Below the pieces are notes generated by a model, which was not told where the DNA came from, did no database searches, and saw only the letters and a list, made by a program, of their open reading frames with translations. From contig SXLB01000073.1 in the NCBI GenBank assembly GCA_005777825.1, positions 24,658-88,657 of the forward strand: a DNA stretch of 64,000 bases, given 5' to 3'. Positions 1 through 8,546 of this stretch are shown piece after piece. The DNA comes from Methylotenera sp. Lineage in GTDB: Bacteria; Pseudomonadota; Gammaproteobacteria; Burkholderiales; Methylophilaceae. The position numbers and the translations under genes are program-made. How positions within the stretch are numbered: the first letter of the stretch is position 1; every line of letters begins with the position of its first letter.

Positions 1-1058
1 GTGATCAGATCGATGCCATAGACGAGCAAGTGCTCAAGTTGGTGAATGAGCGTGCGCAACTGGCTAGGCAAATTGGCGCCTTAAAAGACGACGGCGTGAT
101 ATATCGCCCTGAGCGTGAGGCGCAAGTATTACGCCGTTTGCAAGCCAACAACACCGGTCCTCTTTCTAACGAAGCCGTTAGCAATATCTTTCGTGCGGTG
201 ATGTCCAATTGCCGTGCCTTGGAAAAAGAATTGTCCATCGCATTTTTAGGGCCATTAGGCACCTACAGCGAAGAGGCCGCGCTTAAGCAATTTGGCTTGG
301 GAAAAATGGCCGTTGTTTGCGCTAGTATCGATGAGGTGTTTCGCAGTGTGGAAGCCGCCCAAGTCGATTACGGTGTGGTGCCAGTGGAAAATTCCACCGA
401 GGGAGCCATAGGCTTAACCTTGGATTTGTTGTTGGCCAGTTCGCTCAAAATTTGCGGGGAAGTTACCTTGCCTATCCATCATTGCTTGTTGTCCAAGCAA
501 ACCGATATCAGCCAAATTTCCCATGTGTTCTCGCACACACAATCCTTGGCGCAGTGCCACGAGTGGCTAAGCAAGCATTTGCCAAAAGCAGAACGTGAAG
601 CCGTGACCAGTAATGCCAGGGCGGCGCAAATGATACACGATCTGGTTTCCACAGACGGGACCTTTGCTGCAGCGATTGCCAGCAAACGTGCGGCCGATTT
701 ATTTGGTTTGAACGTGTTGGCGGAAAACATAGAAGACGACGCGAAGAATACCACGCGCTTTTTGGTGCTAGGTACGCACGATGTGGCGCCATCGGGCCAC
801 GACAAAACCTCGCTGGTCATGACTTCTAAAAATACCCCGGGCGCCATGGTGCAGTTGCTAGAGCCACTGGCTAGACATGGCGTGAGCATGACTAAATTCG
901 AGTCGCGGCCATCCAAGCAAGGCTTATGGGATTACGTGTTCTTTGTTGACGTCGACGGCCATCAACATGACGCTAAAGTTAAAGCTGCTTTGGCAGAATG
1001 CGCGCAGCGAGCGTCCTTTCTAAAAGTGTTGGGTTCGTATCCAGCGGCTATTATTTAA
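1..1058 (+). CDS. pheA: Bifunctional chorismate mutase / prephenate dehydratase (P-protein), 5' partial
   Basis: Makes phenylpyruvate from chorismate via prephenate in the cytoplasm. The reading frame is open from base 3 to the TAA at 1056, and the coding sequence clearly starts upstream of the window: DQIDAIDEQ precedes the first internal GTG (base 30), as in AroQ-type chorismate mutases. Three parts are visible in order: the helical mutase domain (to about base 220), the prephenate dehydratase domain beginning IAFLGPLGTYSEEAA (about base 238) with the catalytic NTTRF motif (about base 748), and a C-terminal ACT domain with the ESRP phenylalanine-binding motif (about base 900). hisC and a DAHP synthase gene follow on the same strand, so this is probably an aromatic amino acid operon. 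The start codon and the first few residues are missing from view. Confidence 0.95.
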   Translation, partial: DQIDAIDEQVLKLVNERAQLARQIGALKDDGVIYRPEREAQVLRRLQANNTGPLSNEAVSNIFRAVMSNCRALEKELSIAFLGPLGTYSEEAALKQFGLGKMAVVCASIDEVFRSVEAAQVDYGVVPVENSTEGAIGLTLDLLLASSLKICGEVTLPIHHCLLSKQTDISQISHVFSHTQSLAQCHEWLSKHLPKAEREAVTSNARAAQMIHDLVSTDGTFAAAIASKRAADLFGLNVLAENIEDDAKNTTRFLVLGTHDVAPSGHDKTSLVMTSKNTPGAMVQLLEPLARHGVSMTKFESRPSKQGLWDYVFFVDVDGHQHDAKVKAALAECAQRASFLKVLGSYPAAII

Positions 1059-1098
1059 TGCGCATGCCCATCGCATTAGTGCTCAAGGTTAACCCTGT

Positions 1099-2214
1099 AT
1101 GAATTCAGCCCAATCTGCTTTATCCCATTTAGCACCGGAGTACATCCGTGCGATTGCGCCTTATCAAGGCGGCAAACCCATTAGTGAATTGGCCAGGGAA
1201 ATGGGTTTGCAGGAAGCTGACATCGTTAAATTGGCATCCAACGAAAATCCCTTAGGCATTAGCCCTAAGGCGGAGAGTGCCATACAAGAAGCCTTGCTAG
1301 ACATCGCACGTTACCCCGATGGCAATGCCTTTGCGCTGCGCACCGTGGTGGCGGGAAAATTTCAGCTTGCACCCGAACAAATTGTCTTTGGTAATGGCTC
1401 GAACGACATTTTAGAGCTGGCGGCCCGTGCTTTTTTAAGCAGCGAGTCGGAAGTGATTTATGCGCAACACGCCTTTGCCGTTTACCCTTTGGTGACGCAA
1501 GCAATGGGGGCAAGGGGTGTGGAAGTGCCGGCAACGAACTATGCACACGATTTGCCGGCTATGTTGGCGGCCATTTCGCCTAAGACCCGGCTGATCTTTA
1601 TCGCCAATCCAAACAACCCAACCGGTACCTTGCTTGCCAAAGAAGCCTTGTTAACATTCATGCGGCAGGTGCCTAAGCACGTACTGGTGGTGTTAGATGA
1701 AGCCTATGACGAGTATTTGTCGGATCAAGATAAATCGCTGGCCTTTAGCTGGTTGGCTGACTTTGATAATTTGATCGTATCCCGTTCCTTTTCTAAGGCC
1801 TACGGTTTGGCGGGCTTGCGTATCGGTTTTGGCGCATGCCATCCTAGCGTGGCGGACATGATGAACCGTGTGCGTCAGCCCTTTAACGTCAACAGCGTGG
1901 CTCAAGCAGCGGCCATCGCTTCCTTGCAAGACGATGATTTTGTTGCCCGTTCTTATGCACTCAATCAAGCGGGTATGTTGCAAATCACCCAAGGCCTATC
2001 CCAACTTGGACTCAGCTTCATTCCGTCCTACGCTAATTTTGTCAGTTTTGCCGTTAACGAGGCAGCGAAAGTCAATCAGGCTTTGTTGCAAAATGGCGTT
2101 ATCGTTAGACCTATTGCCAATTACGGTATGCCGAATTACCTACGTGTCAGCATAGGCTTATTCAGTGAAAATGCGCGCTTTCTAAGCGTGTTAGCGCAAA
2201 TATTAAAAAAGTAA
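1099..2214 (+). CDS. hisC: Histidinol-phosphate / aromatic aminotransferase (HisC family)
   Basis: PLP-dependent class I/II aminotransferase of 371 residues, the usual length of HisC. It carries the N-terminal LASNENPLG motif, the NPNNPTG motif near residue 174, and the SFSKAYGLAGLRIG segment whose Lys (about residue 233) would form the Schiff base with PLP. Family members transaminate histidinol phosphate, phenylpyruvate or both. Its position between pheA and a DAHP synthase gene suggests a role in the last step of phenylalanine or tyrosine synthesis (hisC2-type), but substrate specificity cannot be read from the sequence. The 40-bp gap from pheA fits co-transcription. Confidence 0.9.
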   Translation: MNSAQSALSHLAPEYIRAIAPYQGGKPISELAREMGLQEADIVKLASNENPLGISPKAESAIQEALLDIARYPDGNAFALRTVVAGKFQLAPEQIVFGNGSNDILELAARAFLSSESEVIYAQHAFAVYPLVTQAMGARGVEVPATNYAHDLPAMLAAISPKTRLIFIANPNNPTGTLLAKEALLTFMRQVPKHVLVVLDEAYDEYLSDQDKSLAFSWLADFDNLIVSRSFSKAYGLAGLRIGFGACHPSVADMMNRVRQPFNVNSVAQAAAIASLQDDDFVARSYALNQAGMLQITQGLSQLGLSFIPSYANFVSFAVNEAAKVNQALLQNGVIVRPIANYGMPNYLRVSIGLFSENARFLSVLAQILKK

Positions 2215-2221
2215 TCAATAA

Positions 2222-3292
2222 ATGAGCCATTACCAAAAACTTGCTACCGATGACGTACGCATACGCGAAGTAAAAAAACTAATCACGCCTTTGGCTTTGC
2301 TAGACAAGCTTAAGGAGAGCGCCAGTTCCACCAAAAATATCTTGGCGACGCGTAAGCAAATACATCAGATTCTGCATCAAGAAGACGATAGATTGCTGGT
2401 AGTGGTTGGCCCATGCTCGATACACGATAGCCAAGCCGGATTGGATTATGCCCGTCGATTGATGAACGTGCGCAATGCCTTAGCCCAAGACTTGTTAATC
2501 GTGATGCGCGTTTACTTTTAAAAACCAAGAACCACCGTCGGTTGGAAAGGTTTGATTAACGACCCGCATTTGGACGGCAGCTATCAGATTAATGAAGGCT
2601 TAGAGATTGCGCGTAAATTCTTGTTGGATGTCAATGAGTTAGGCATGCCAGCAGGGGCCGAATTTTTGGACATGATCACGCCACAATACACCGCCGATTT
2701 GGTCAGCTGGGGCGCGATAGGGGCTCGTACCACGGAGTCGCAGGTGCATAGAGAGTTAACTTCCGGCTTATCGTGTCCGGTTGGCTTTAAAAATGGCACG
2801 GATAGCGGCGTTAAAGTGGCCATTGATGCGATTAAAACGGCGTCCAGCCCGCACCATTTTTTGTCGGTGACCAAGGAAGGCCAATCGGCCATATTCTCGA
2901 CTACCGGTAACGACGATTGCCATGTCATCCTGCGCGGTGGCAAGAAACCCAACTACGATAAAGACAGCGTCAACGAAGCTTGCGCAAAGCTTAACGATGC
3001 CGGTTTAGCGCCGATATTAATGATAGATTGCAGCCACGGCAACAGCAGTAAAAATTATTTGTTGCAAAAAGACGTGGCCTTAGACATTGCCGGTCAATTG
3101 GCTGCCGGTGACAAGCGCATAGTCGGCGTCATGGTCGAGTCACACCTAGAAGAGGGCAGGCAAGACCACACGCCTGGCTGTCAATTGACTTATGGCCTAT
3201 CTATCACTGATGCTTGTTTGGGCTGGTCTGACACGGTGGCCTTGCTAGAAAACCTAGCCGCAGCCGTACGCCAACGACGACTAAAAAAATAA
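2222..3292 (+). pseudogene. aroG: Type I DAHP synthase interrupted by one in-frame TAA
   Basis: 3-deoxy-D-arabino-heptulosonate-7-phosphate synthase commits PEP and erythrose 4-phosphate to the shikimate pathway. The frame encodes the whole family length (357 codons), with VVVGPCSIHD, GARTTESQ, GFKNGTDG-like GFKNGTDS, IDCSHGNSSK and VESHLEEG motifs. Codon 100 (2519-2521) is TAA where the family has Glu in the RVYFEKPRTTVGWKG motif; the same frame resumes at once as KPRTTVGWKG and stays open to 3292. A single GAA-to-TAA change explains it. Upstream of the stop lie 99 residues; the rest contains most of the TIM barrel. No good start codon with a ribosome binding site is evident after the stop. 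Either this is a recent pseudogene, a sequencing or assembly error, or the stop is read through. hisC ends 7 bp upstream. Confidence 0.85.
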
Positions 3293-3428
3293 GCGGCATC
3301 ATGAATTTCATTAGGCTTTAATCAGTAAGTTCGCAGTGTTACGTACCTGCCTTAAAGCGCATGATTCGTATCGCGTTGTGAGCTTAATCACGGCGATATT
3401 TTTAACTAATTAAAAAAGGATCACTATC
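3293..3428 (+). promoter_or_regulatory. pqqA upstream region
   Basis: The 136-bp AT-rich gap before pqqA must contain the pqq promoter if the operon is independently transcribed, because it starts after a broken gene of another pathway. I could not pick a convincing -35/-10 pair. A ribosome binding site (AAAAAAGGA, about 3412-3420) precedes the pqqA start. Confidence 0.35.
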
Positions 3429-3500
3429 ATGTGGACAACTCCAGCTGCTACAGAAATGCGTTTTGGCTTTGAAGTAACTATGTACGTAATGAACAAATAA
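3429..3500 (+). CDS. pqqA: PqqA, precursor peptide of PQQ
   Basis: A 23-residue ribosomally made peptide, MWTTPAATEMRFGFEVTMY followed by VMNK. It has Glu15 and Tyr19 at the conserved E-x3-Y spacing; PqqE cross-links these two side chains and they become the PQQ skeleton. It is preceded by a purine-rich ribosome binding site (AAGGA) about 8 bp from the ATG and is followed immediately by a hairpin and then pqqB. The spacing and sequence match the well-known PqqA family. Confidence 0.97.
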   Translation: MWTTPAATEMRFGFEVTMYVMNK

Positions 3501-3516
3501 TTAGTTTATTACTATT

Positions 3517-3549
3517 AAAAAAAGGCTGCCGTTAGACAGCCTTTTTTTT
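3517..3549 (+). terminator. Hairpin with T-tract between pqqA and pqqB
   Basis: GGCTG (3524-3528) pairs with CAGCC (3537-3541), flanked by an A-run before and eight Ts after, giving an AAAAGGCTG...CAGCCTTTT stem. It is intrinsic-terminator-like and lies 17 bp after pqqA. Partial termination here would make pqqA mRNA far more abundant than pqqBCDE mRNA, as reported for pqq operons of other bacteria. Confidence 0.75.
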
Positions 3550-3612
3550 CATGAAAACCTTGCAGGCTAGCTAGCACTGCATGCATACAGTTAACATCGG
3601 AACAGCATAATT

Positions 3613-4539
3613 ATGCACATACACGTTTTAGGCGCAGGCGCAGGTGGCGGTTTTCCACAATGGAATTGCAACTGCTTCAATTGTGACGGGCTACGCAAGG
3701 GCACGATCAAAGCCACCAAGCGCACGCAATCCTCTATCTGCGTGAGCAGTGATGGGATCAACTGGGTGTTGTTTAATGCCTCGCCGGACGTGTTACAGCA
3801 AATACAAGACTTTGCACCATTGCAACCTGGCCGTGCGGTCAGGGATACCGGCATACAAGCCATAATCCTCATTGATGCGCAAATAGACCACACCACTGGT
3901 CTATTTATGTTGCGTGAGGGTCAGGTCAAACGCGAAATATATTGTACCGACATGGTATACGGTGACCTGACATCGGGTAATCAGATATTGAACATATTGG
4001 GCCACTATTGCGGCATCAATCATCACCAAGTACCTACAGACGGTAAAACCAGTTTTACCATTCCTGGTGTACCAAATTTAAAATTCACTTCAGTCGCACT
4101 TAAAAGTGCCGCGCCGCCGTATTCCCCTCACCGCAACAACCCTCAGTCTGGTGACACCATAGGCGTGTTAATAGAGGAAATCAGCACCGGTAAAAAATGT
4201 TGGTATTCCCCAGGATTGGCAGAAATCGAACCGCATTTACCGGCATTGATGGATCAAGCCGATTGCATCATGGTGGACGGAACATTTTGGACCAATACGG
4301 AAATGATAGACCTGGGTTTGATGACGAAAACCGCTCGCAGCATAGGCCACAATCCGCAATCCGGTGAGGGCGGCATGATGGAAGATTTGGATAAATTTGG
4401 TCAGACTAAGAAAGTCCGCAAAGTGTTGATACACATCAATAACACCAACCCAATATTGCGTGAAGATTCTGCTGAGCGGGCAATATTAAGCCAGCACAAC
4501 ATCGAAGTGGCTTTCGATGGCATGGACATCATACTTTAG
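3613..4539 (+). CDS. pqqB: PqqB, metallo-beta-lactamase-fold PQQ biosynthesis protein
   Basis: A 308-residue member of the PqqB family. The N-terminus HVLGAGAGGGFPQWNCNC is diagnostic, with the CxCxxC metal-binding cysteines of PqqB (NCNCFNC, about residues 19-25). PqqB has a metallo-beta-lactamase fold and acts as an Fe-dependent hydroxylase on a PqqE/F product during PQQ assembly. The start at 3613 follows a weak ribosome binding site. It ends 9 bp before pqqC, whose AGGAG ribosome binding site overlaps the pqqB stop, so the two are translated from one mRNA. Confidence 0.97.
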   Translation: MHIHVLGAGAGGGFPQWNCNCFNCDGLRKGTIKATKRTQSSICVSSDGINWVLFNASPDVLQQIQDFAPLQPGRAVRDTGIQAIILIDAQIDHTTGLFMLREGQVKREIYCTDMVYGDLTSGNQILNILGHYCGINHHQVPTDGKTSFTIPGVPNLKFTSVALKSAAPPYSPHRNNPQSGDTIGVLIEEISTGKKCWYSPGLAEIEPHLPALMDQADCIMVDGTFWTNTEMIDLGLMTKTARSIGHNPQSGEGGMMEDLDKFGQTKKVRKVLIHINNTNPILREDSAERAILSQHNIEVAFDGMDIIL

Positions 4540-4548
4540 GAGCGAACA

Positions 4549-5310
4549 ATGACTGCAATGACAAACAAGGCCTTACCATGGACACGCGAAGAATTTGAAG
4601 AAAAATTGCGCGAGAAGGGCAAGGGCTACCATATTTACCATCCTATACACGTGATGATGTACGAAGGCAAGCTGTCTAAAGAGCAGTTGCAATCTTGGGT
4701 AGCTAACCGCTTTTACTACCAAATAGCCATTCCTATGAAAGACGCGGCCATTTTGTCTAATTGCCCGGATAAGGAAGTGCGCAAGGAATGGATAGTGCGT
4801 ATTACCGATCACGATGGCGTGGATGGTCAGGTTGGCGGTATAGAAGCTTGGATACAATTGGGTATGGCGGTGGGCTTAAGCCGCGAAGACGTCACCTCGC
4901 TTAAGTATTTAAGCCCGGGCGTGAAATTTGCCGTGGATGCCTACGTTAATTTTGCCCGTCAACGGCCTTGGCAAGAATCGGTATGCTCTTCCCTAACTGA
5001 GTTGTTTGCGCCGCACATACACCAGCAACGCATTAGTTCTTGGCCCAGCATGTACCCATGGATAGACGAATCCGGCTTAACTTACTTTAAAAAACGCTTG
5101 ACCGAAGCCAGGCGTGATGTGGAGCAGGGCTTAAGCGTTACCTTGGATTACTTTAGCACCTCGCGCGACATGCAACTAAAAGCCTTGGATATATTGCAGT
5201 TTAAATTGGACGTGTTGTGGGTCATCGCTGATGCGATTATGTTGGCCTGTACAGACGTGAAGGTTGAGGGTAAGGATTATTTACGTCAGCCTAGAATTGA
5301 TTTTAAATAA
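4549..5310 (+). CDS. pqqC: PqqC, pyrroloquinoline-quinone synthase
   Basis: Cofactorless oxidase that performs the final ring closure and eight-electron oxidation to PQQ. It is 253 residues, full length for the family. Visible family segments include the His-rich GYHIYHPIH stretch near residue 27, the NRFYYQ motif near residue 58 and ITDHDG near residue 87, which line the PQQ pocket in known structures. The chosen ATG at 4549 follows TTAGGAGCG; a second ATG three codons on is possible. PqqC and PqqD are separate genes here, unlike the fused PqqCD of some methylotrophs. Confidence 0.97.
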   Translation: MTAMTNKALPWTREEFEEKLREKGKGYHIYHPIHVMMYEGKLSKEQLQSWVANRFYYQIAIPMKDAAILSNCPDKEVRKEWIVRITDHDGVDGQVGGIEAWIQLGMAVGLSREDVTSLKYLSPGVKFAVDAYVNFARQRPWQESVCSSLTELFAPHIHQQRISSWPSMYPWIDESGLTYFKKRLTEARRDVEQGLSVTLDYFSTSRDMQLKALDILQFKLDVLWVIADAIMLACTDVKVEGKDYLRQPRIDFK

Positions 5311-5322
5311 GCGTGGCATGCC

Positions 5323-5604
5323 ATGAGTAATCAGATAAAACACACAGACTGTTACGCCCTAGCACTCCATCACCGTTTTCAATGGGAAGAAGCGCAGCAA
5401 AATTACGTGATTCTCTTTCCAGAAGGCATGGTTAAGCTGCACGGCGGTGCAGGTGAAGTGCTTAAGCGTTTGGATGGCAAAGCCACTGTAGGCGATGTGG
5501 TGGCCGACTTAAAAGCCACTTTTCCTGATGCCGTTAACATAGAAGCCGATATTATCGGTATGTTCGAATTAGCACTAAATAAGGGTTGGTTGCGTCAGCT
5601 TTAA
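5323..5604 (+). CDS. pqqD: PqqD, PqqA peptide chaperone
   Basis: A 93-residue winged-helix peptide-recognition protein that binds PqqA and presents it to the radical SAM enzyme PqqE. The family pattern is visible: an ERVYLLFPEG-like stretch (NYVILFPEGMVKLHG), the L-DG turn (RLDGKATVGDVV) and the C-terminal D-V--F---L---G-L signature ending in KGWLRQL. It begins 12 bp after pqqC and ends 36 bp before pqqE. Confidence 0.95.
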   Translation: MSNQIKHTDCYALALHHRFQWEEAQQNYVILFPEGMVKLHGGAGEVLKRLDGKATVGDVVADLKATFPDAVNIEADIIGMFELALNKGWLRQL

Positions 5605-5640
5605 TACCATGAATGAAAGTCTAAATTTAGGAGTAGCAAG

Positions 5641-6870
5641 ATGACACAAGCTTCATTAGGGCTATCGGCAGTGCAAAAAACCGTGCAGGCCCTGCAAAAT
5701 AACGGCGTGGCAGCATCGGTAACCCACACGCAACCACTTTGGTTGCTGGCGGAAGTGACTTACCGCTGTCCTCTGCATTGTGCTTTTTGCTACAACCCAA
5801 CCGATTACGATAAGCATACGCAAAACGAATTGTCTACCGAGCAATGGATACAAGCCTTACGCGACGCCCGTAAATTGGGTGCCTTGCAGCTGGGTATTTC
5901 AGGCGGTGAACCGTTGCTGCGTGATGACATAGAAGACATCGTGGTGGAAGCGAAAAAGCTAGGCTATTACAGTAATCTCATCACCTCGGGTGTGGGTCTT
6001 ACAGAAAAGCGCATACAAGCTTTCAAAGAAGGCGGCCTGGACCATATTCAATTGTCCATGCACGACATTACCGAAGAGATCAATAATTTCATTACCAACA
6101 CCAAAACGTTTGAATTAAAGAAAAAAGTCGCAGCCATGATCAAAAATCACGGCTACCCCATGGTGTTAAACGTGGTGATACACCGCTATAACATAGGGCA
6201 TTTGCGTGAAATACTGGACATGGCAGAGGCTTTGGGCGCCGATTACATAGAGCTGGCCAATACCCAATATTACGGTTGGTCATTGGTGAATCGCAGTCAA
6301 TTGATGCCTACCAAAGAACAAGTGGATGAGGCCGAGGCGATTGCTAACGAGTTTAGGGCCAATCCGAACAACAAAATGAAGGTTTTTTTTGTGGTGCCGG
6401 ATTACTTCTCGGATAGGCCAAAAAAATGCATGAACGGTTGGGGTGAGGTGTTCATGATAGTGACGGCTAATGGGGATGTCTTGCCATGCCATTCTGCTCG
6501 AGTGTTGCCCAATATGACTTTTCCTAATGTGCGTGACGACGGTCTGGCTTATGCCTGGCAAGATTCGCCAGCCTTTAACAAATACCGTGGCGATGCTTGG
6601 ATGAAAGAGCCATGTCGCAGTTGTTCGGAAAAAGAAAATGACTTGGGTGGTTGCCGTTGCCAAGCCTTTCTTTTGTCTGGTGATGCGGAAGCAGCCGACC
6701 CAGTATGCAGCAAATCACCGCACAGGCATTTGATTGATCAAGCCATTATTGATTCGCGCAACCCTCAAGCCGTGGCTCAGCCCATCGTTTTCCGTAATGA
6801 TAAAAATTCCAAAAAGATTTTAGCCGGGGAGTTGGATGATAGGGTGAAAGCCTTTCATGCCGTGCCCTAA
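5641..6870 (+). CDS. pqqE: PqqE, radical SAM enzyme linking Glu and Tyr of PqqA
   Basis: Forms the carbon-carbon bond between PqqA Glu15 and Tyr19. The radical SAM motif Cx3CxxC is CPLHCAFC at about residues 46-53. The C-terminal SPASM region contains the auxiliary cluster cysteines (CMNGWGE, CHSARVLP, CRSCSEK, GGCRCQAF). A strong TAGGAG ribosome binding site lies 6 bp before the ATG. At 409 residues it is somewhat longer than many PqqE proteins, with a C-terminal tail after the last cysteines. It is the last gene of the operon; no pqqF/G protease gene is present here, so PqqA cleavage must be encoded elsewhere. Confidence 0.97.
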   Translation: MTQASLGLSAVQKTVQALQNNGVAASVTHTQPLWLLAEVTYRCPLHCAFCYNPTDYDKHTQNELSTEQWIQALRDARKLGALQLGISGGEPLLRDDIEDIVVEAKKLGYYSNLITSGVGLTEKRIQAFKEGGLDHIQLSMHDITEEINNFITNTKTFELKKKVAAMIKNHGYPMVLNVVIHRYNIGHLREILDMAEALGADYIELANTQYYGWSLVNRSQLMPTKEQVDEAEAIANEFRANPNNKMKVFFVVPDYFSDRPKKCMNGWGEVFMIVTANGDVLPCHSARVLPNMTFPNVRDDGLAYAWQDSPAFNKYRGDAWMKEPCRSCSEKENDLGGCRCQAFLLSGDAEAADPVCSKSPHRHLIDQAIIDSRNPQAVAQPIVFRNDKNSKKILAGELDDRVKAFHAVP

Positions 6871-6908
6871 TGAGTGCTTCATAAGAACGCTAGGCTGTGG
6901 TTAAATAG

Positions 6909-6946
6909 AACGCGCTGGGTGAGACAAGCTTACCAGCGCGTTTTTT
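6909..6946 (+). terminator. Intrinsic terminator of the pqq operon
   Basis: AACGCGCTGG (6909-6918) pairs perfectly with CCAGCGCGTT (6933-6942), with a 14-base loop and a run of six Ts from 6941. It lies 38 bp after pqqE and just before the next gene. Confidence 0.9.
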
Positions 6947-6961
6947 ATCGGTGACTTATTC

Positions 6962-8146
6962 ATGCGTGCATCTTCAGCGTTTACCCTATCATTAGTCTTA
7001 GCCGGCCTAGCCGCCTTAGCGCCGTTTGCCATAGACACCTATTTGCCGGCCTTCCCTGGCTTGGAAACAGCGCTCATGGCCAGTCCATTGCAGTTGCAAC
7101 AGAGCCTTACTTTTTACTTATTGCCCTATGCTTTAATGACCTTATGGCACGGCGCCATTTCCGATTCTATAGGCCGTATCACCACCATTAAATGGGGCTT
7201 GGGCGTGTTTGTGCTTGCCTCCATAGGCTGTGCTTTTGCCAACAACATTGAAACCTTGTGGTTTTTTCGCGTATTGCAAGGCTTGTCGGGTGGGGCGGGC
7301 AACGTGGTGGCACGTGCCATGGTTCGCGACTTATTTGAAGGCCCGCAAGCTCAACGCGTCATGGCTACCGTGCAAATGTTATTTGGTATTGCACCGGCCG
7401 TGGCGCCAATTATCGGCGGCCTGTTATTGGGCATACATTGGCAAGCCATCTTTGTCTTTTTAGCCCTGTATGCCGCCATCAGTTTATGGGCGGCCGTGCG
7501 CTATTTGCCGGAAACCATGCCTAAGGAAAAACGCTTGCCCTTGTCTGCCAAAAAGGTCTTGAGCAGCTATCGCCTTATTTTCTCTGATAAAGAGTTTAAT
7601 TTAGTGGTGCTGGCATCCGCAGCCAATTTTGCCGCTTTCTTCCTATACGTGCTGGCCAGTCCGGTTTTTTTAGTTAAACACTTAGGCTTAAGTGATCAGC
7701 AATTTGGCTACATGTTTATTCCTACCGTTTGCGGCATGGTCTTGGGTTCGTATTTGGCTAAACGTGCGGCGGGGGTCTACACCAGCCAGCAAGTACTGAA
7801 AGTTGCATACGCCTGGATGGGCGCTACGGTGCTGCTTAATTTAGCGGTGTGCTCAAATCTGGCGGTATCGCCGTTTAACAATATTTTACCGGTTGCCTTA
7901 TTTAACGTGGGCATGGCCTTGGCCATGCCCATACTGTCACTGGCCGCGCTGGATAGGCATGCAAAAATACGCGGCACGGCGGCTTCTGGTCAAGCCTTTG
8001 TGCAGATGTTGCTGTCCACTGTATCGGCTGGCTTGATCGTTCCATTGGTCTGGACCGAGCCCTTGGGTTTGGCGATGGCGATGGCTGCCTACCTGTTGTT
8101 TAGTGGCTTGGTGTTGCGCTTAAGTGCGCTGTGGCGCAATCAGTAA
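6962..8146 (+). CDS. Bcr/CflA-type MFS drug-resistance transporter
   Basis: Inner-membrane proton-driven exporter of 394 residues with about twelve hydrophobic segments. The first segment is followed by the subfamily motif APFAIDTYLPAFP (about residues 20-32). The MFS loop between helices 2 and 3 (GAISDSIGRITTIKWG, about residues 64-80) and RVLQGLSGGAGNVVARAMVRDLF in helices 4-5 are typical of Bcr/CflA (DHA1) exporters. Substrates of relatives include bicyclomycin, chloramphenicol and other small drugs; the substrate here is unknown. It starts 16 bp after the pqq terminator. Confidence 0.88.
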   Translation: MRASSAFTLSLVLAGLAALAPFAIDTYLPAFPGLETALMASPLQLQQSLTFYLLPYALMTLWHGAISDSIGRITTIKWGLGVFVLASIGCAFANNIETLWFFRVLQGLSGGAGNVVARAMVRDLFEGPQAQRVMATVQMLFGIAPAVAPIIGGLLLGIHWQAIFVFLALYAAISLWAAVRYLPETMPKEKRLPLSAKKVLSSYRLIFSDKEFNLVVLASAANFAAFFLYVLASPVFLVKHLGLSDQQFGYMFIPTVCGMVLGSYLAKRAAGVYTSQQVLKVAYAWMGATVLLNLAVCSNLAVSPFNNILPVALFNVGMALAMPILSLAALDRHAKIRGTAASGQAFVQMLLSTVSAGLIVPLVWTEPLGLAMAMAAYLLFSGLVLRLSALWRNQ

Positions 8147-8157
8147 AAGCCTGTAGA

Positions 8158-8186
8158 TTGTGGCCTGTCGGGTGACGGTGTATAGT
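8158..8186 (+). promoter_or_regulatory. Putative sigma70 promoter for the YqjD/E/K-like genes
   Basis: TTGTGG (8158-8163), a 17-bp spacer and TATAGT (8181-8186) lie 38 bp before the next start codon, which has a strong AAGGAG ribosome binding site. Each hexamer matches the consensus at four or five positions. Confidence 0.5.
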
Positions 8187-8223
8187 CATTTTATGTACTT
8201 GAACTGCGTGCTAAGGAGTCAAT

Positions 8224-8538
8224 ATGAAACCGTTCAATAATGAATACAAAGAAGAGCAGTTGGTGGAGGATTTTAAATCCGTGCTTGCCGATTTAGAAGC
8301 CTTGTTGCAAGAAACCGCCCAGACCGGCGGCGAGAGATTGACGGCCATAAGGGCTAAAGCCGAACAATCGCTGGATGCAGTTAAGGCCAATATGGCCGAT
8401 GCGCCCGCATCCGTGTTAAATAAAGCCAAGGAAGCGGCAACGGCTGCAGACGATTACGTACAAGACAACCCATGGCGCTCCATAGGCTTGGCTGCTAGCG
8501 TTGGCCTCATTGTTGGTTTGCTGATTAGTCGTCGTTAG
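8224..8538 (+). CDS. YqjD/ElaB-family (DUF883) membrane-anchored protein
   Basis: A 104-residue tail-anchored protein. An amphipathic, alanine-rich helical region with many acidic and basic residues (about 1-78) is followed by the family C-terminus NPWRSIGLAASVGLIVGLL-ISRR, one membrane helix ending in arginines. E. coli YqjD and ElaB anchor ribosomes to the inner membrane in stationary phase; the same role is inferred only from family membership. It is the first of three small genes (YqjD, YqjE and YqjK-like) in the same order as in enterobacteria, 8 bp before the next one. Confidence 0.88.
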   Translation: MKPFNNEYKEEQLVEDFKSVLADLEALLQETAQTGGERLTAIRAKAEQSLDAVKANMADAPASVLNKAKEAATAADDYVQDNPWRSIGLAASVGLIVGLLISRR

Positions 8539-8546
8539 GCGCAGCC

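Noticed and set aside
2552-3292. Separate functional gene for the second part of DAHP synthase
   Set aside because: The first part supplies substrate-binding residues and no ribosome binding site precedes a start codon after the TAA, so an independent enzyme is unlikely.
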